In this document: positions 4,987 to 6,521 of the stretch, piece after piece
Numbering within the stretch: position 1 is the first letter of the stretch
How the letters are laid out: each line of letters opens with the position of its first letter
NCBI GenBank assembly: GCA_945870085.1
Contig: CAMBQX010000100.1
Span: forward strand, 1-6,521
Direction: 5' to 3'
Source of the DNA: Bifidobacterium breve
Lineage (GTDB): Bacteria; Actinomycetota; Actinomycetes; S36-B12
DNA length: 6,521 nt
The notes under the pieces: generated by a model
Database searches by the model: none
What the model saw: the letters and a program-made list of their open reading frames with translations, nothing else
What the model was told of the DNA's origin: nothing
Translations under genes and position numbers: made by a program

Positions 4987-6521
4987 TCACACTCGGTAGG
5001 CGTCGTACACACCTTCAACACTGCGAACCGCCTTGAGTACCGATCCTAAGTGCTTGGGGTCTGCCATTTCGAAGGTAAAGCGCGACAGCGCGATGCGATC
5101 GCTTGAAGTAGTCACTGATGCGCTCAGGATGTTTACGTGGGTATCAGATAGTGCCCTAGTCACGTCACTCAACAGCCTTGCGCGGTCTAAGGCTTCCACT
5201 TGGATGTTAACCAAGAAAACACTTGTAGCAGTTGGTGCCCAGGTAACTTCGACAATTCGCTCCGGCTCGCCTTGAAGCCCAGGAATATTGACGCAGTCAT
5301 TACGGTGAACCGATACCCCAGATCCACGCGTTACAAACCCGAGGATGGAATCACCGGGTACCGGGGTGCAGCATCTGGCCAATTTGATCCAGACGTCATC
5401 AACTCCCTTAACGACTACCCCTACATCACCCGAGGTTCGGGCACGCTGCCGTAAATTCGCGGGATTAATACCCTCAGCGGCATCGTCCGCCGCACCATCG
5501 ACACCCCCCGCTGCATCAACTAATCGTTGTACGATCGTGGCCGCAGAAATCCGACCTTCACCAACCGACGCATAAAGTGCACTTACATCGGTTTGGTGTA
5601 AGCCTGAGGCGATGTTTTGAAGTGACTGATTGGTCATTAGGCGCTGCAGGGGTAGGCCCTGCTTGCGCATTGCCCGCACAATTGCGTCCTTGCCTGTTTC
5701 TACGGCCTCCTCGCGCCGCTCCTTTGAAAACCACGCCTTAATCTTGCTTTTGGCTCGCGGAGATGCGACAAATGACACCCAGTCAAGGCTGGGACCGGCC
5801 CCTTCGGCCTTGGAGGTGAAAATCTCCACCACATCGCCGTTATCTAACGTTGACTCGAGGGGCACCAACTTGCCATTGACGCGTGCTCCTACACAGCGGT
5901 GGCCCACTTCGGTATGTACTGAGTAGGCAAAATCCACCGGGGTGGCCTTACTCGGTAGTGCGACCACATCGCCTTTCGGAGTGAAAACAAAAACCTCAGA
6001 GGAGCTCAGGTCATAACGCAGCGAATCCATGAACTCGTCGGGATCTTCGGTTTCACGTTGCCACTCCATCAACTGGCGCAGCCAACCAAAATCATCAGGA
6101 CCGGATTTGCCACCAACATCCTGCTGCTTATAGCGCCAGTGAGCCGCGACGCCAAATTCAGCCGAGCGATGCATGTCTTGAGTTCGAATCTGCAACTCAA
6201 CAGGTTTACCTTCAGGGCCAATTACGGTTGTATGCAATGACTGATACATATTGAACTTCGGCATTGCGATAAAATCCTTAAAGCGCCCTGGCACCGGACT
6301 CCACTTGGCGTGAATTACTCCGAGTACCGCGTAACAATCGCGCACACTTTCAACAAGGATACGCACGCCGAGAAGGTCATAGATCTCCGCGAAATCACGA
6401 CCGCGCACGATCATCTTTTGATAGACAGAGTAATAATGCTTCGGGCGCCCACTGACCACGGCGCGCAATTTCCCTCTGCGCAAATCTGCGTTGATCTCTT
6501 CAATGATCTCCGACAGCAAGT
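4987..6521 (-). CDS. rel: Bifunctional (p)ppGpp synthetase/hydrolase Rel, C-terminal 510 residues (5' end beyond window)
   Basis: Long RelA/SpoT homologue making (p)ppGpp from ATP and GDP/GTP on ribosomes carrying uncharged tRNA. Counting from the first complete codon (6519), the synthetase domain occupies about 1-130, with RPKHYYS (25-31), RFKD (79-82), YQSLHTTV (92-99) and ELQIRT (108-113, Glu108 catalytic). RFKD is the RXKD form of bifunctional Rel; monofunctional RelA has EXDD. TGS follows at about 174-237 (His202, His207), then a helical region, the zinc-finger/RIS domain with Cys383, Cys384, His405 and Cys409, and a C-terminal ACT/RRM domain (about 432-508) ending VEGVYDAYRV. The M. tuberculosis enzyme is about 790 residues, so roughly 280 are missing here, including the HD hydrolase domain; the TTG at 6519 is internal, not the start. 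Near-identical motifs to mycobacterial Rel make the call very secure. The gene converges on the DUF349 gene with 9 bp between stops. Confidence 0.97.
   Translation of the reverse strand, partial: LLSEIIEEINADLRRGKLRAVVSGRPKHYYSVYQKMIVRGRDFAEIYDLLGVRILVESVRDCYAVLGVIHAKWSPVPGRFKDFIAMPKFNMYQSLHTTVIGPEGKPVELQIRTQDMHRSAEFGVAAHWRYKQQDVGGKSGPDDFGWLRQLMEWQRETEDPDEFMDSLRYDLSSSEVFVFTPKGDVVALPSKATPVDFAYSVHTEVGHRCVGARVNGKLVPLESTLDNGDVVEIFTSKAEGAGPSLDWVSFVASPRAKSKIKAWFSKERREEAVETGKDAIVRAMRKQGLPLQRLMTNQSLQNIASGLHQTDVSALYASVGEGRISAATIVQRLVDAAGGVDGAADDAAEGINPANLRQRARTSGDVGVVVKGVDDVWIKLARCCTPVPGDSILGFVTRGSGVSVHRNDCVNIPGLQGEPERIVEVTWAPTATSVFLVNIQVEALDRARLLSDVTRALSDTHVNILSASVTTSSDRIALSRFTFEMADPKHLGSVLKAVRSVEGVYDAYRV

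Noticed and set aside
6517..6519. TTG as the start codon of rel
   Set aside because: The frame is open at the window edge and the protein at this point is already in the synthetase domain; the HD domain and true start must lie outside.

Overview
The window looks like a conserved housekeeping block from an actinobacterium. It is moderately GC-rich (roughly mid-to-high fifties percent by eye), and gene order and protein motifs both point to Actinobacteria. The order rel / cyclophilin / metallo-beta-lactamase-fold hydrolase / hisS is the one I remember from Mycobacterium tuberculosis (around Rv2583c-Rv2580c). Here a DUF349 protein lies between rel and the cyclophilin, and aspS directly follows hisS. 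The HisRS is of the type I associate with Bifidobacterium and Micrococcales rather than Mycobacterium/Streptomyces, so the source is probably neither of the latter. I cannot name a genus.

Layout. Positions 1-2707 (minus strand) hold an apparent three-gene operon transcribed leftwards: MBL-fold hydrolase (2707-2012), hisS (2009-639) and aspS (642 to beyond the left edge). Spacing is very tight: 2 nt between the first pair and a 4-nt GTGA overlap between the second. A 49-bp divergent intergenic region (2708-2756) separates this operon from a rightward pair: a membrane-anchored cyclophilin-type prolyl isomerase (2757-3575) and, after 85 bp, a three-repeat DUF349 protein (3661-4977). At the right, rel (the ppGpp synthetase/hydrolase) runs leftwards into the window and converges on the DUF349 gene with only 9 bp between stop codons. 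Its N-terminal hydrolase domain is outside the window. No stretch over 300 bases lacks a gene. I see no tRNA, rRNA, CRISPR, insertion sequence or mobile element.

How the genes relate. AspRS and HisRS charge tRNAs, and Rel senses uncharged tRNA on stalled ribosomes and makes (p)ppGpp, so the locus joins aminoacylation to the alarm that responds when it fails. The hydrolase, cyclophilin and DUF349 protein have no proven link to that circuit, only recurring neighbourhood.

The most interesting observations are modest: an apparently leaderless, symmetric divergent promoter between the hydrolase and cyclophilin genes; residues suggesting a non-discriminating AspRS; a HisRS of the FDLTVP type; and an exact 77-residue period in the DUF349 protein. 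I do not see an undescribed multi-gene system here.
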